From DATLNM01 sp035536775 (lineage in GTDB: Bacteria > Actinomycetota > CADDZG01 > WHSQ01): a stretch of DNA of 64,000 nucleotides. A program made the position numbers and the translations under genes. Numbering within the stretch: position 1 is the stretch's first letter; the number at the start of each line of letters is the position of its first letter. The stretch is taken from the NCBI GenBank assembly GCA_035536775.1, contig DATLNM010000017.1:11686-75685 (forward strand), in the 5' to 3' direction. Below the pieces are notes generated by a model. That model was not told the origin of the DNA, ran no database searches, and saw only the letters and a program-made list of their open reading frames with translations. This document shows positions 15,308 to 24,381 of this stretch, in pieces.

Positions 15308-16912
15308 ATGCGAAGGGCTGTTACGACGATCGCGTTGCTAGCCGTCGCGCTGTCTGCGATCGCGGCGCCGCCGTCGGCCGCTCAAGGTAGCTACACCGCC
15401 TCGGAGCACTTCTTTCCCTCAGCGGATGGCACGATGCTTCATGCCGACGTCTTCATGCCCGATGGGGTCGAGCGGGCACCCGTCATCCTTCTTGTAACCC
15501 CGTACCGCCTCCTCGCGGCCCCCACCGGAAACCCAGGATTGGCTTATCCGAGCGAGTTCCAGCGCTTCCTCCTGGAGGGGTATGCGATCCACCAGGTAAG
15601 CCTGCGCGGGTACGGCGAGAGCGACGGCTGCGGGGACTTCGGCGGCGTCGGTGAACAGGCCGACGCAGTCGCGGCGGTCGAATGGTCGGCCGCCCAGGAG
15701 TGGTCGACCGGCAAGGTCGGCATGTGGGGCATCAGCTACGACGGATGGACCCAGGTCATGGCGATGGCGAACGGCGCGAAGGGACTGAGTGCGGCAGTGG
15801 TTTCGTCTCCTTTGATCAGCCTCTACCGCGGCCTCTACATGGATGGCGTCCACTACGGAGGGGGCTGGCACTCGACACCCGCGTCGTATGCGGCGATCGA
15901 CCTAGCGTCGGTAGGAAAGCCCACGCCCAATGATCCCGGGTGCTACGCCGCCAATACCGTAGAAACCAACGGAGACGATCCCACGGCGGCCTACTGGCGC
16001 GAGCGCAACCTCATCCCAAAGGCCAAGGACATCAAGGTCCCGATCTTCTGGACGCATGGGTTCTTAGACGCCAACACGAAGCCGGACAACTTCCTCCCCG
16101 TCTACTCCAAGCTCCGAGGACCTCTCTACGCATGGTTCGGCCAGTTCTCGCATCAATTGCCAAGCCCGGCCGTGGGGCGTCAAGGATTCGTCGAAGAAGC
16201 GATCGCGTTCTACGACCACTTCCTCAAGGGCGAGCGCGCTGCGACCAAAGGGATGCACCCGGTAACCGTGCAGGACGGGGCGGGACGCTGGCGCGCGGAG
16301 GAGCAATGGCCGCCATCTGACGCCAAGCCGGTGGCGCTACAGCTCAACGAGGGCTCGTTCGAGGACATGACGGGCAACGATGCGAATGAAACCGGCACGG
16401 CCACCAATGGGATCTGGACGTTCACCCAGCGCCTTCCCTATGACGTCCACATCGCCGGCATTCCGAAGCTCGACCTCGACGTCGACGTGACGCGAGGCGG
16501 GGCGTACCTCATCGCGTTGATGTATGACGTCGCGCCCGACGGCCGCGCCCGTCTCATCACGCGCGGCGCGCATCAGTTCAGGGGAGAAGGGCTTCTCGCT
16601 CCCGCAGCCGGACGCGCCGAGTTCGAGATGTATCCGGAGGATTGGCCGCTGCCAAAGGGCCACCGGCTGGGCTTGTTCCTGTCTGCCTCAGACGAGACGT
16701 GGTTCGACCCCGGTCACACCCTCGGTACCGTCACGATCACCTCAGGCAAGCTGAAGGTGCCGTTCCTGCGCTACGAGCGAGATCGCTTCCTCGAGGGAGC
16801 GCCGTCACAAGAGGTCGCGCACTGGTACGAGACGACCGTCGCGGACGACCTCGTCCGCTCTGCAGAACGTAGGGGGAAGCTCCCACCTCGACTCCGGAAG
16901 CGAGGTTCCTGA
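15308..16912 (+). CDS. Second secreted CocE/NonD-family hydrolase
   Basis: 534 residues. A signal peptide (about 1-26, ending near PSAAQG) is followed by the S15-type domain: SLRGYGESDG, nucleophile MWGISYDGW (Ser), Asp in WTHGFLDANTKP, and His in GQFSHQLP. A C-terminal jelly-roll (about 330-510) ends in KVPFLRYERDRF. Same family as 7930-9579 but divergent, so an old duplication or separate acquisition. The ATG at 15308 has GAGGAGAG upstream and starts the signal peptide. Longer in-frame extensions overlap the previous gene. Substrate unknown. Confidence 0.87.
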   Translation: MRRAVTTIALLAVALSAIAAPPSAAQGSYTASEHFFPSADGTMLHADVFMPDGVERAPVILLVTPYRLLAAPTGNPGLAYPSEFQRFLLEGYAIHQVSLRGYGESDGCGDFGGVGEQADAVAAVEWSAAQEWSTGKVGMWGISYDGWTQVMAMANGAKGLSAAVVSSPLISLYRGLYMDGVHYGGGWHSTPASYAAIDLASVGKPTPNDPGCYAANTVETNGDDPTAAYWRERNLIPKAKDIKVPIFWTHGFLDANTKPDNFLPVYSKLRGPLYAWFGQFSHQLPSPAVGRQGFVEEAIAFYDHFLKGERAATKGMHPVTVQDGAGRWRAEEQWPPSDAKPVALQLNEGSFEDMTGNDANETGTATNGIWTFTQRLPYDVHIAGIPKLDLDVDVTRGGAYLIALMYDVAPDGRARLITRGAHQFRGEGLLAPAAGRAEFEMYPEDWPLPKGHRLGLFLSASDETWFDPGHTLGTVTITSGKLKVPFLRYERDRFLEGAPSQEVAHWYETTVADDLVRSAERRGKLPPRLRKRGS

Positions 16913-16985
16913 GCCTCGGTCTGGTTGATTCTCCCAGTTTCCCGTGGGACGATTCGGTCCAAAGCGGGGTGGGGGACACGGCGAC

Positions 16986-18338
16986 ATGGCGGATATCGCA
17001 ACGATCGAAGAGCTGTCTCGGCTACTAGGCCGCGCCGCGTTCGGAGCGACCCCGGCGGACCTGCAACGACTTGCAACGACTACCTATGAGGACGCGGTCG
17101 GCTCGCTCGTCGACGTCCCCGATCCGCGCAGCCGCGGACCGATGTTCGACGATGCCCGACGAGTCGCTACCGAAGCAGCGCTTAGCGCCGCACTAGGATT
17201 GATCGACCCCAGCGAAGCACAGCTGTGGTGGCTCGAGCGGATGCGCACGACGCCCTATCCCCTCGAAGAGCGCATGACGTTGTTCCTGCACAACTATTTC
17301 GCCACCTCGGTCACCGAGATCGTGAATCCGGGATACCTCCTGAAACAGAACCAGCTCCTTCGGACTCATTCATTGGGCAGCTTCCGCGACCTATGCATCG
17401 ACATCACGATCGATCCGGCGATGCTGTACTGGCTGAACGGCTTCGAAAGCAGCGTCGGCGCCGTCAATGAGAACTACGCACGCGAGTTCTTCGAGCTCTT
17501 CTCGCTTGGTGTACTTCCGCAGGTCTATACCGAGAACGATGTCAGAGAGGCCGCGCGCGTGCTCACCGGATGGACCGTGGATTTCCACGGTCAGTCGGCA
17601 ACGTTCATCCCGGAGCTGCACGACCCAGAAACCAAGACGGTGTTAGGGAGGACGATCACCAACAAGGGCGCGCAGGAATACGTCGACCTGGTGAATCTCG
17701 CGCTCGCTCAAGACATCGCGCCGCTGCATCTGGCCTACAAGCTCGTCATGAATTTCGCCTATGTGCCTGAGACGACGAACCTCATCGCGCATCCGGATCC
17801 CTTGGTCGACAAGGTCGCGGCTACGTTGCGCGCGACGGACTGGAACCTGCGCGAAGCGATTCGGACGCTCTTGCTGGCCGACGAGTTCCGGCACGCCAAC
17901 CTGGCACGCGGGCACCAGGTGATCCGCCAGCCGATCGAGCTCGTGGTCCACGCGTGCAAGGTCCTGAACCTGGGCGTCGGCGACGGAACGATCCTTTCGA
18001 TGCTCGCGCGGATGAATCAGAAACCGTTCCAGCCGCCGAACGTTGGCGGATGGCCGCCGGGCCGAAGCTGGTTGTCGTCGGCAACGACGCTTGCTCGTTA
18101 CGACTGGGGTGTCACGGTCTTCAACCTGTGGCTCAACTCGTTCCCCAACTTCTCGGCCGTCCCCGCCCCGGAGGACCTCGACGGCTGGGTGCTGTTCATG
18201 GGCCTCAGCTCGATCTCGGACAACACCCGCGCCGCCCTGACCGACTATCTGGCGGCCCGGGAGACCGCAGATCCGCAGGAGCTCCAGGCGGGAATCTTCT
18301 CCCTGCTGCTGTCCAGCCCGGAATGGGAGGTCATCTGA
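16986..18338 (+). CDS. DUF1800 domain protein
   Basis: 450 residues. It begins with LSRLLGRAAFGATPADL, the hallmark start of DUF1800, and contains LWWLERMRTTPYPLEERMTLFLHNYF-type blocks, NENYAREFFELFSLG, and a C-terminal FQPPNVGGWPPGRSWLS segment. Members are usually paired with a DUF1501 protein, as here, and are often in secreted-protein loci; the biochemical role is unknown. No clear signal peptide. The stop overlaps the DUF1501 start (TGATG). ATG chosen after GTGGGGGA; an upstream in-frame start at 16944 lacks a ribosome site. Confidence 0.87.
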   Translation: MADIATIEELSRLLGRAAFGATPADLQRLATTTYEDAVGSLVDVPDPRSRGPMFDDARRVATEAALSAALGLIDPSEAQLWWLERMRTTPYPLEERMTLFLHNYFATSVTEIVNPGYLLKQNQLLRTHSLGSFRDLCIDITIDPAMLYWLNGFESSVGAVNENYAREFFELFSLGVLPQVYTENDVREAARVLTGWTVDFHGQSATFIPELHDPETKTVLGRTITNKGAQEYVDLVNLALAQDIAPLHLAYKLVMNFAYVPETTNLIAHPDPLVDKVAATLRATDWNLREAIRTLLLADEFRHANLARGHQVIRQPIELVVHACKVLNLGVGDGTILSMLARMNQKPFQPPNVGGWPPGRSWLSSATTLARYDWGVTVFNLWLNSFPNFSAVPAPEDLDGWVLFMGLSSISDNTRAALTDYLAARETADPQELQAGIFSLLLSSPEWEVI

Positions 18339-19639
18339 TGGGGATCAACCGGCGCGACTTCCTGGCTGGAAGCGGAGCCCTTGCGGGGGCTCACCTGCTC
18401 GCGCCCGTGGTGTTCCGGGCGGGCGCGGCTTTCGCGCAGGAAGGTCCCGACCCGTCGACGCGCGACCGCAGACGGCTCCTCGTGATCTTCCAGCACGGCG
18501 GCAACGACGGACTGAACACGGTCGTGCCGATGGACGACGTTCCGGGCGCGCCGAGGTACTCCGTTTACCGAAAGGTCCGACCGAGCATCGCCTACTTACC
18601 CGAGGATGTCCTCGCTCTCGACCGTGCCGGCGATGCAGACCACAAGCTCGGGCTCAATCCGAAGCTCCAGACGCTGCACGACTTCTACAAGAACGATCGT
18701 GTAGCCATCATCCAGGGCGTCGACTATCCCGATCATTCCTATTCACATTTCGATTCGGCCGACATCTGGGAGTCGGGTCAGCCCGATATCTCCATCGACT
18801 CAGGCTGGCTCGGACGCCACCTAGACCGCGCAGGGATCGGCGAGGGAGAGATGCGTGGAGTCGGTATCGGATATGAGCTGCCGCTGAGCTTGCGCGGGCG
18901 GGTCGCTCAAGGCGACGAGATCACGTCGCTTCCGGTCGACTTCGCCGACGGGCGGAGTCGCGCCGCGGGTGCGAGGCATCGGGCACTGTCGCGTTACGGC
19001 AACCACCCTCCGACCGAGCCCCTGCGCCGCTTCGCCGGTCAACAGGCGAGCAACACGGTTCGCATCGTGAACAACCTGCATGCCGAGAAACCTCCACCGG
19101 TAACCAATAACTCACTCGCAGACGCCTTACTCACGGCACGAACACTGCTGACGGGCAACTACGGTGTTGAGTGCGCGTTCGTGCTCCAGCCCGGCTACGA
19201 CACCCATGCGGGCCAGGTTCCGCTTCATGAGGAGCTCCTCACCCAGCTGGACCGCGGGCTCGAAGCGATGTTCTTCGGGACCATGGCGGGCACCGACCTC
19301 GGTGTGGGGCCGATGGATCCCCATCTCGCGTCGCGCCTTCTGGTGATGACGACGAGCGAGTTCGGGCGTCGGATCGGTGAAGCGGGCAGCGCAGGCGTCG
19401 CGGGAACCGATCACGGCGCCGCGGCGCCGGTGTTCTTGATAGGCCCATCGGGCGGGGCCCTGACACCTGGGCTGCATGGTGATCATCCCGATCTCGGGAC
19501 CCCGGCAGCGCCGGCCGACAACCTGATGCTCACGATGGACCTCAGGCGCGTCTACCAAACACTTCTGCAGGACTGGTTCGAGGATCCGGACCCGGGCTAC
19601 GGACGAAAGATGCAACCGATCGCCGGGATCTTCGCCTGA
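18338..19639 (+). CDS. DUF1501 protein with Tat signal
   Basis: 433 residues. The N-terminus INRRDFLAGSGAL is a Tat motif followed by a hydrophobic stretch and a cleavage site near AFAQ. The body has DUF1501 (alkaline-phosphatase/sulfatase-like fold) features: VIFQHGGNDGLNTVVP, HSYSHFDSADIWESG, TTSEFGRRIGEAGSAGTDHG-type segments. Exported folded, probably with a bound metal. Partner of the DUF1800 gene just upstream and the cupredoxin just downstream; both junctions overlap as TGATG, so the three form one translational unit. Function unknown. Confidence 0.87.
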   Translation: MGINRRDFLAGSGALAGAHLLAPVVFRAGAAFAQEGPDPSTRDRRRLLVIFQHGGNDGLNTVVPMDDVPGAPRYSVYRKVRPSIAYLPEDVLALDRAGDADHKLGLNPKLQTLHDFYKNDRVAIIQGVDYPDHSYSHFDSADIWESGQPDISIDSGWLGRHLDRAGIGEGEMRGVGIGYELPLSLRGRVAQGDEITSLPVDFADGRSRAAGARHRALSRYGNHPPTEPLRRFAGQQASNTVRIVNNLHAEKPPPVTNNSLADALLTARTLLTGNYGVECAFVLQPGYDTHAGQVPLHEELLTQLDRGLEAMFFGTMAGTDLGVGPMDPHLASRLLVMTTSEFGRRIGEAGSAGVAGTDHGAAAPVFLIGPSGGALTPGLHGDHPDLGTPAAPADNLMLTMDLRRVYQTLLQDWFEDPDPGYGRKMQPIAGIFA

Positions 19640-19989
19640 TGACTCGAGTGCTCGCCCTCGGCCTCATCGGAACGATCGCGGCAAGCATCGGCGTGGTCCC
19701 TGCGCGCGCAGCGGACGGGATCGTCCTCGCTGGAAGCGGCCTCTTCCTCCCCAACAGACTCGACCTCGAACAGGGGTCCACCCTCACTCTGGTCAACGTA
19801 GACGCGGCCGAGCACAACATCACTTCGACACGTACCGGTCGCGACGGAGAGCCCAGGTTCTCGAGCGACACGCTCGGCCCCGGCGAGATTGGGACCGTCG
19901 ACGGAGTCAGCAAACTTAAGCCCGGCGCGTATGCGTTCTTCTGCACCCTGCACGAGTACCAGCGCGGGTTACTGCTGATCGCCGGCTAG
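19639..19989 (+). CDS. Small exported cupredoxin with a Gln at the axial-ligand position
   Basis: 116 residues. A signal peptide (about 1-25, A-x-A near PARAAD) precedes a single cupredoxin domain. Type-1 copper ligands appear as His59 (DAAEHNI), Cys102 and His105 (CTLHEYQRG). The fourth ligand position, normally Met in CxxHxxM, is Gln108, as in stellacyanin-like proteins with low potential. Likely a periplasmic/outer-face electron carrier for the DUF1501/DUF1800 pair; the partnership is inferred from overlapping start and stop codons. Confidence 0.82.
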   Translation: MTRVLALGLIGTIAASIGVVPARAADGIVLAGSGLFLPNRLDLEQGSTLTLVNVDAAEHNITSTRTGRDGEPRFSSDTLGPGEIGTVDGVSKLKPGAYAFFCTLHEYQRGLLLIAG

Positions 19990-20004
19990 GGCCGGCGAAG
20001 GACA

Positions 20005-21108
20005 TCAGTCCAGGAGGGTCTTTGCCAACTCGGCTCGGTGCATCGCGCTCGAGCCTTCGAACGCTTCGATCCACTGTGCGCGCTTGTAGTAGCGGTGAAG
20101 GATGTGCTCGTAGGTGAAGCCGATACCGCCGTGGACCTGGATCGCGCGCTCACACGCCAGGACGGCTGACGGTCCAGCCGCGGCCTTCGCGGCAGACGCG
20201 GCGCCTATGGCCGACTCGTCGTTCTCCGCGACCGCCCACGCCGCCCAGTAGCCCGTCGAGCGCGCCAGCTCGGTATCCATGTACATGTTCGCGACCTGGT
20301 GCGACACAGCCTGGTACGTCCCGATCGGCTTTCCGAACTGCTGGCGCTCGCTCACGTACGCCTTGGCCAGATCGAGCACACGCTGTGAGATCCCCGTCGC
20401 CTCGACGGCCAGCGCAGTGAGGGCACGCAGCCGCACCGATCCGATGACCTCAGCAGCTTCGCCGGGCTCGACGAGCAATTCGGCCGGCGCTCCATTCAAT
20501 GACAGGCGGCCCATGCGGCGCGTCCCATCCAGGCCCAACAGCTCCGTCTTGGTGATGCCGTCGCCGTCTGCGCGCACCAGCCACAGTCCGACACCTCCGG
20601 ATCCCTGCGCGGCCACGACGATGAGGTCGGCAGCTCCGAGGTCGGTCACGAGATCCTTCTCGCCGGTGAGGGTCCATTCGCCGTCGGATCCCTCGGCCTT
20701 GGTCGCGAGATCGCGGATGTCCTTCAGATCCGTTGGCCCGCCGGCCTCGGCCCACGCGAACGTCGCCGTTGCCCGTCCTTCGATCACGTCCGACGCGGCA
20801 TCGCTGCGGCCGGCAAGTACGGGAAGCGCAAGCGCGACCGTCGAGAAGAAGGGGCCGGGGAAGAGCGCGTAGCCCATCTCCTCGAAGAGGACCGCGTCCT
20901 CGATGAAACCCATTCCCGCGCCGCCTGCGTCTTCGGCGACCGAGAGTCCCAGCCATCCTAATTCGGCGATCTGAGGCCACAACGCGCGGTCCCATCCCGC
21001 ATCGGATTCGGCGAGCTCCGCGACGGTATCCGACGGCACCTTGCTGGCGAGGAAGCCGCGCGCGCCGTCGCGAAGCATCTGCTGCTCTTCAGAGAAGGCA
21101 AAGTCCAT
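20005..21108 (-). CDS. Acyl-CoA dehydrogenase
   Basis: 367 residues starting MDFAFSEEQQMLRDGARGFL. It has the ACAD N-terminal helical domain, a middle beta domain in which the usual FxxTEPxxGSD motif is degraded (TFAWAEAGG), and the C-terminal domain with YVSERQQFGKPIGTYQAVSHQ and VHGGIGFTYEHILHRYYKRAQ. The usual catalytic Glu position is unclear; the tail reads EAFEGSSAMHR. This looks like the beta-subunit-like half of a heteromeric ACAD (FadE pair) with the upstream gene. RBS GGGAGG. Preceded by the second operator copy. Confidence 0.9.
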   Translation of the reverse strand: MDFAFSEEQQMLRDGARGFLASKVPSDTVAELAESDAGWDRALWPQIAELGWLGLSVAEDAGGAGMGFIEDAVLFEEMGYALFPGPFFSTVALALPVLAGRSDAASDVIEGRATATFAWAEAGGPTDLKDIRDLATKAEGSDGEWTLTGEKDLVTDLGAADLIVVAAQGSGGVGLWLVRADGDGITKTELLGLDGTRRMGRLSLNGAPAELLVEPGEAAEVIGSVRLRALTALAVEATGISQRVLDLAKAYVSERQQFGKPIGTYQAVSHQVANMYMDTELARSTGYWAAWAVAENDESAIGAASAAKAAAGPSAVLACERAIQVHGGIGFTYEHILHRYYKRAQWIEAFEGSSAMHRAELAKTLLD

Positions 21109-21127
21109 TTCTATTGTCCTCCCGCTC

Positions 21128-21178
21128 GGGCCTTCCGGCCCTCACTCATCCGGCTCGCTGCCTCCGGCAGCCTGCCGG
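21128..21178 (-). other. Competing hairpins in the leader between the two acyl-CoA dehydrogenases
   Basis: On the minus strand this leader can form GGGCC-GGAA-GGCCC (21128-21141) and either GCTGCC/GGCAGC (21157-21171) or CCGGCAG/CTGCCGG (21164-21178). The last two overlap and exclude each other. No leader peptide was identified. They lie between the operator and the start codon. Confidence 0.4.
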
Positions 21179-21191
21179 CGGACACTGCAGC

Positions 21192-21211
21192 GCGATTGTC
21201 GAGACAATCGC
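21192..21211. promoter_or_regulatory. 20-bp palindromic operator, copy 2
   Basis: GCGATTGTC-GA-GACAATCGC, arms identical to the copy at 12780-12799. It sits 7 bp after the stop of one acyl-CoA dehydrogenase and about 85 bp before the start of the next. Could also fold as a stem in RNA, but the shared sequence and context favour an operator. Confidence 0.65.
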
Positions 21212-21217
21212 TTGTTG

Positions 21218-22399
21218 TTACCGACTCCTTGGGAGACCTAGGACACGCTCCGAGATGATGTTGCGCAGTACCTCGGACGTCCCGGCTTCGATCGTGTTCC
21301 CGCGACTGCGAAGCTGCTCGTATTGCCAGTAGCCGTTCCATGGGGTGTCTTGCCCATCTAGTGGGCCGCGCGCGCCGAGGATCTCGACCGCAGTCTTGGC
21401 GAGCTGCTGGTTGGACTCGGACCAGAACAGCTTCGCGATCGATCCCTCAGGACCGGGGATGCCCGTCTTCACGAGCGACGTCAGCGCGCGATAGTTGGTG
21501 AACCGGAGACCCTGGAGCCCGACCCATTGGCGCACGATCGCGTCGCGGATCAATGCGTCGTCCGCGGCACGGCCGCCGTTGCGAGGTTGCTCCTTCGCGA
21601 GCGCGATCAACTTCCTGACCGAGGTCTCGATGCGCGCCGTCAGCGCGAACCCGAGCGTCCCACGTTCGTGGAGAAGGGTCGTCATCGCTACGCCCCAGCC
21701 CTTGTTGACCTCGCCCAAGACGTTTTCGACCGGGACGCGCGCGTCGGTGAAGAAGATCTCGTTGAACTCAGGATCCCCGGTGATCTGACGGAGCGGCCGA
21801 ACCTCGACGCCCGGCGCATGCATGTCGGCGAGGAGATAGGTGATCCCCTCATGCTTCGGCGCGCTCGGATCCGTCCGCACCATGAGGATGCAGTAGTCGG
21901 CGATGTGCGCGAACGAGGACCACACCTTCTGGCCGTTGACGACGAAGTGATCGCCATCGAGCTCTGCGCGGGTCCGAAGCGACGCGAGGTCGGAGCCCGA
22001 GCCAGGCTCGGAGAACCCCTGGCACCACACCTCTTCGCCCGACAGCGTCTTGGGAAGGTGCTCAGACTTCTGCTCGTCGGTCCCGTGGGCAATGATCGTC
22101 GGGCCGGCCATACCGAGGCCGATCAGACCGATGTGATCCGGGGCCTCGGCCTTCGACATCTCCTCGAGGAAGATCGCCTGGTGCGTGTAGGGAGCGCCGG
22201 CGCCGCCGAACTCCTTCGGCCACGTCAGGCCCGCATAACCCGCCTCGTAGAGCTTCTTGCTCCACTCGCGCGATGTCTCGAGGTCACCGCGGCCAGGACC
22301 AGGCGGACGGTCCCGCCATCCCTCGGGGAGGTTGGCCTCGATCCACGACCGTAGCTCCGCGCGGAACTCTGCTTCTAACGGGCTGTCACGGAAATCCAT
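21218..22399 (-). CDS. Acyl-CoA dehydrogenase
   Basis: 393 residues. Starts MDFRDSPLEAEFRAELRSW, typical of the actinobacterial FadE group. Signatures: WCQGFSEPGSGSDLASL, VNGQKVWSSFAHIADYC, and GNTIEAGTSEVLRNIISERVLGLPR at the C-terminus. This is the subfamily often partnered with an adjacent ACAD in steroid or long-chain acyl-CoA oxidation, and the next gene downstream is such a partner. ATG at 22399 chosen because AAGGA lies 8 nt upstream; a GTG two codons earlier is in frame. Divergent from the Mce operon across about 200 bp. Confidence 0.93.
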   Translation of the reverse strand: MDFRDSPLEAEFRAELRSWIEANLPEGWRDRPPGPGRGDLETSREWSKKLYEAGYAGLTWPKEFGGAGAPYTHQAIFLEEMSKAEAPDHIGLIGLGMAGPTIIAHGTDEQKSEHLPKTLSGEEVWCQGFSEPGSGSDLASLRTRAELDGDHFVVNGQKVWSSFAHIADYCILMVRTDPSAPKHEGITYLLADMHAPGVEVRPLRQITGDPEFNEIFFTDARVPVENVLGEVNKGWGVAMTTLLHERGTLGFALTARIETSVRKLIALAKEQPRNGGRAADDALIRDAIVRQWVGLQGLRFTNYRALTSLVKTGIPGPEGSIAKLFWSESNQQLAKTAVEILGARGPLDGQDTPWNGYWQYEQLRSRGNTIEAGTSEVLRNIISERVLGLPRSR

Positions 22400-22515
22400 C
22401 GACACGTTCCTTACTCGATCAGGGAAGCGGGCATCCTACGGCTTCGGTGCAGGCGCGGCGCCCGACTGCTCGGTCCGCTCGAGGCCCCACACGCAGGGCA
22501 GATAACCGTCGAAGC

Positions 22516-22545
22516 AGGACATACAGATGCCCGGCCTAATACACT
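22516..22545 (+). promoter_or_regulatory. Candidate promoter of the Mce operon
   Basis: AGGACA (22516-22521), 18-nt spacer, TACACT (22540-22545), about 50 bp before the ATPase start. Moderate match to the vegetative consensus. Confidence 0.4.
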
Positions 22546-22597
22546 CCACGAGGCGGGGCGTGCGCCTCGGCTGCTTTCCGGGCGTGGTGGGGGGAAG

Positions 22598-23602
22598 ATG
22601 CCAGAGACCGAGATCAGCATCAAAGGCCTGACCAAGTCATTCGGGCCTCAAACGGTCCTGGAAGACATCACGTTCGACGTTCCCAAAGGCAAGATCACGC
22701 TGATGCTCGGACCCTCGGGCACGGGCAAGTCCGTCTTCCTCAAGCACCTCGTTGGGTTGCTGAAGCCCGACCGGGGCGAGATCTGGATCGACGGCAAGAA
22801 CGTCCCCGCTCTTCACGAGAAAGAGCTCTACGAGGTGCGCCGCAAGTTCGGCGTGCTCTTCCAGGACGGCGCTCTGTTCGGCTCCATGAATGTCTACGAC
22901 AATGTCGCGTTCCCCCTGCGAGAGCACACCAAAAAGAAAGAGTCCGAGATCAAGGACATCGTCACCGAGAAGCTGACGATGGTCGGCTTGGTCGGAGCCG
23001 AGAAGAAGCTCCCCGGCGAGATCTCGGGAGGAATGAAGAAGAGGGCCGGTCTCGCGCGCGCCCTCGTGCTCGATCCCGAGATCGTGCTGTTCGACGAACC
23101 CGACTCAGGACTCGACCCTGTCCGAACCGCCTTCCTCAACGAGCTCACACTCGACCTGAACCGCCAACTGCAAGCAACGTTCATCATCGTGACGCACGAC
23201 ATCGCGACAGCGAAGAGGGTCTCGGACTACATCGGGATGCTGTACCGCAGGAACCTGGTGAAGTTCGGTCCCGCGAAGGAGATGTTCGAATCCGACATCC
23301 CGGTCGTGAAGCAGTTCCTCGCCGGGGCGACCGACGGTCCCATCGGCATGTCTGAAGAGAAGGACGCGACCAAGGGAATCATCAGCACGTCGGGGATGAC
23401 GGCCGCGGAGACCGAGGAAGCGGAGCGCGCAGCCGGAGCCGGTAGCGACGGGAAGACGGTTCCGATCAAAGCGACGCCGCGCCGCAAGAAGACGACGGCA
23501 GCGGCTCCCAAGACGTCGGCGCCGAGGGCCAAGACGACGGCCAAGAAGACGACGCGCACGACGACCAGAAAGACGACCCAGAAGCGGAAGAGCACGGACT
23601 GA
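22598..23602 (+). CDS. Mce-system ABC transporter ATPase (MlaF/MceG-like) with a Lys/Thr-rich tail
   Basis: Energises the Mce lipid importer from the cytosol. 334 residues. Walker A GPSGTGKS near 40, signature EISGGMKKRAGLARAL near 143, Walker B VLFDEPDSGLDP, H-switch THD near 204. The GMKKR variant of the LSGGQ signature is typical of MlaF/MceG. After about residue 245 comes a non-conserved extension, and the last ~50 residues are almost only K, R, T, A and P. Mycobacterial MceG also carries a C-terminal extension important for the complex, but not this histone-like composition. Starts the operon; its stop overlaps the YrbE start. Confidence 0.94.
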   Translation: MPETEISIKGLTKSFGPQTVLEDITFDVPKGKITLMLGPSGTGKSVFLKHLVGLLKPDRGEIWIDGKNVPALHEKELYEVRRKFGVLFQDGALFGSMNVYDNVAFPLREHTKKKESEIKDIVTEKLTMVGLVGAEKKLPGEISGGMKKRAGLARALVLDPEIVLFDEPDSGLDPVRTAFLNELTLDLNRQLQATFIIVTHDIATAKRVSDYIGMLYRRNLVKFGPAKEMFESDIPVVKQFLAGATDGPIGMSEEKDATKGIISTSGMTAAETEEAERAAGAGSDGKTVPIKATPRRKKTTAAAPKTSAPRAKTTAKKTTRTTTRKTTQKRKSTD

Positions 23603-24372
23603 TGGCGGCGATGCGGTCGCTCGTCACCGAGACGGGCAACATGTTCGCCATCACCCTCGAGGCCTTCCGCATCATGTGGAAGCCTCCCTACCCCTTCCGG
23701 GAGTTCATCCGGCAGTCGTGGTTCATCGCGAGTGTGTCGATGATTCCCGCCGTGCTCGTCTCGGTCGCTTTCGGCGCGACCATCGCCCTGCAGGTCGGCA
23801 ACGTCGCCCGGCAGCTCGGTGCGGAATCCCAGACCGGCGCGGCGATGGTCCTCGCCGTCGTTCGCGAGGCGGCTCCCATCGTTGCAGCGCTCCTCATCGC
23901 CGGAGCCGGAGGGTCGGCGATGTGCGCCGACATCGGAAGCCGGAAGATCCGGGACGAGATCGCGGCCATGGAAGTGCTCTCGGTCAATCCCGTTGCGACC
24001 CTGGTCGTCCCGCGCATCTGGGCGGCCGTCTTTGTCGCCATGCTCCTCGATGGGTTCGTGTCGGTCGCGGGCATCGCCGGTGGCTATTTCTTCAACGTCA
24101 TCATCCAAGGAGGTACGCCTGGTGCGTATCTCGCGTCGTTCAGCTTGCTCGCACAGACCGCAGACCTGGTCGTCGCGATCATGAAGGCGGGCGTGTTCGG
24201 ACTGGTGGCCGCGATGGTCGCGTGCTACTTCGGCTTCTACGCGAAGGGCGGGCCGAAGGGCGTCGGCGACGCGGTCAACCGCGCCGTCGTCGTCACTTTC
24301 ATGCTGATCTTCTTCGTCAACTTCATCCTGACCGCGCTGTACTTCGCCATCGTCCCGCAGAAGTTCGGATAG
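23602..24372 (+). CDS. YrbE/MlaE-family permease 1
   Basis: 256-residue integral membrane subunit of the Mce ABC transporter. It has the MlaE domain with about five to six hydrophobic segments and the conserved cytoplasmic coupling region IGSRKIRDEIAAMEVLSVNP, which contacts the ATPase. The ATG overlaps the ATPase stop (TGATG). The paired permease starts 10 bp downstream. Together the two YrbE proteins form the membrane core that passes lipid from the Mce tunnel. Substrate (steroid, fatty acid, phospholipid) cannot be read. Confidence 0.95.
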   Translation: MAAMRSLVTETGNMFAITLEAFRIMWKPPYPFREFIRQSWFIASVSMIPAVLVSVAFGATIALQVGNVARQLGAESQTGAAMVLAVVREAAPIVAALLIAGAGGSAMCADIGSRKIRDEIAAMEVLSVNPVATLVVPRIWAAVFVAMLLDGFVSVAGIAGGYFFNVIIQGGTPGAYLASFSLLAQTADLVVAIMKAGVFGLVAAMVACYFGFYAKGGPKGVGDAVNRAVVVTFMLIFFVNFILTALYFAIVPQKFG

Positions 24373-24381
24373 GCGAAACTG

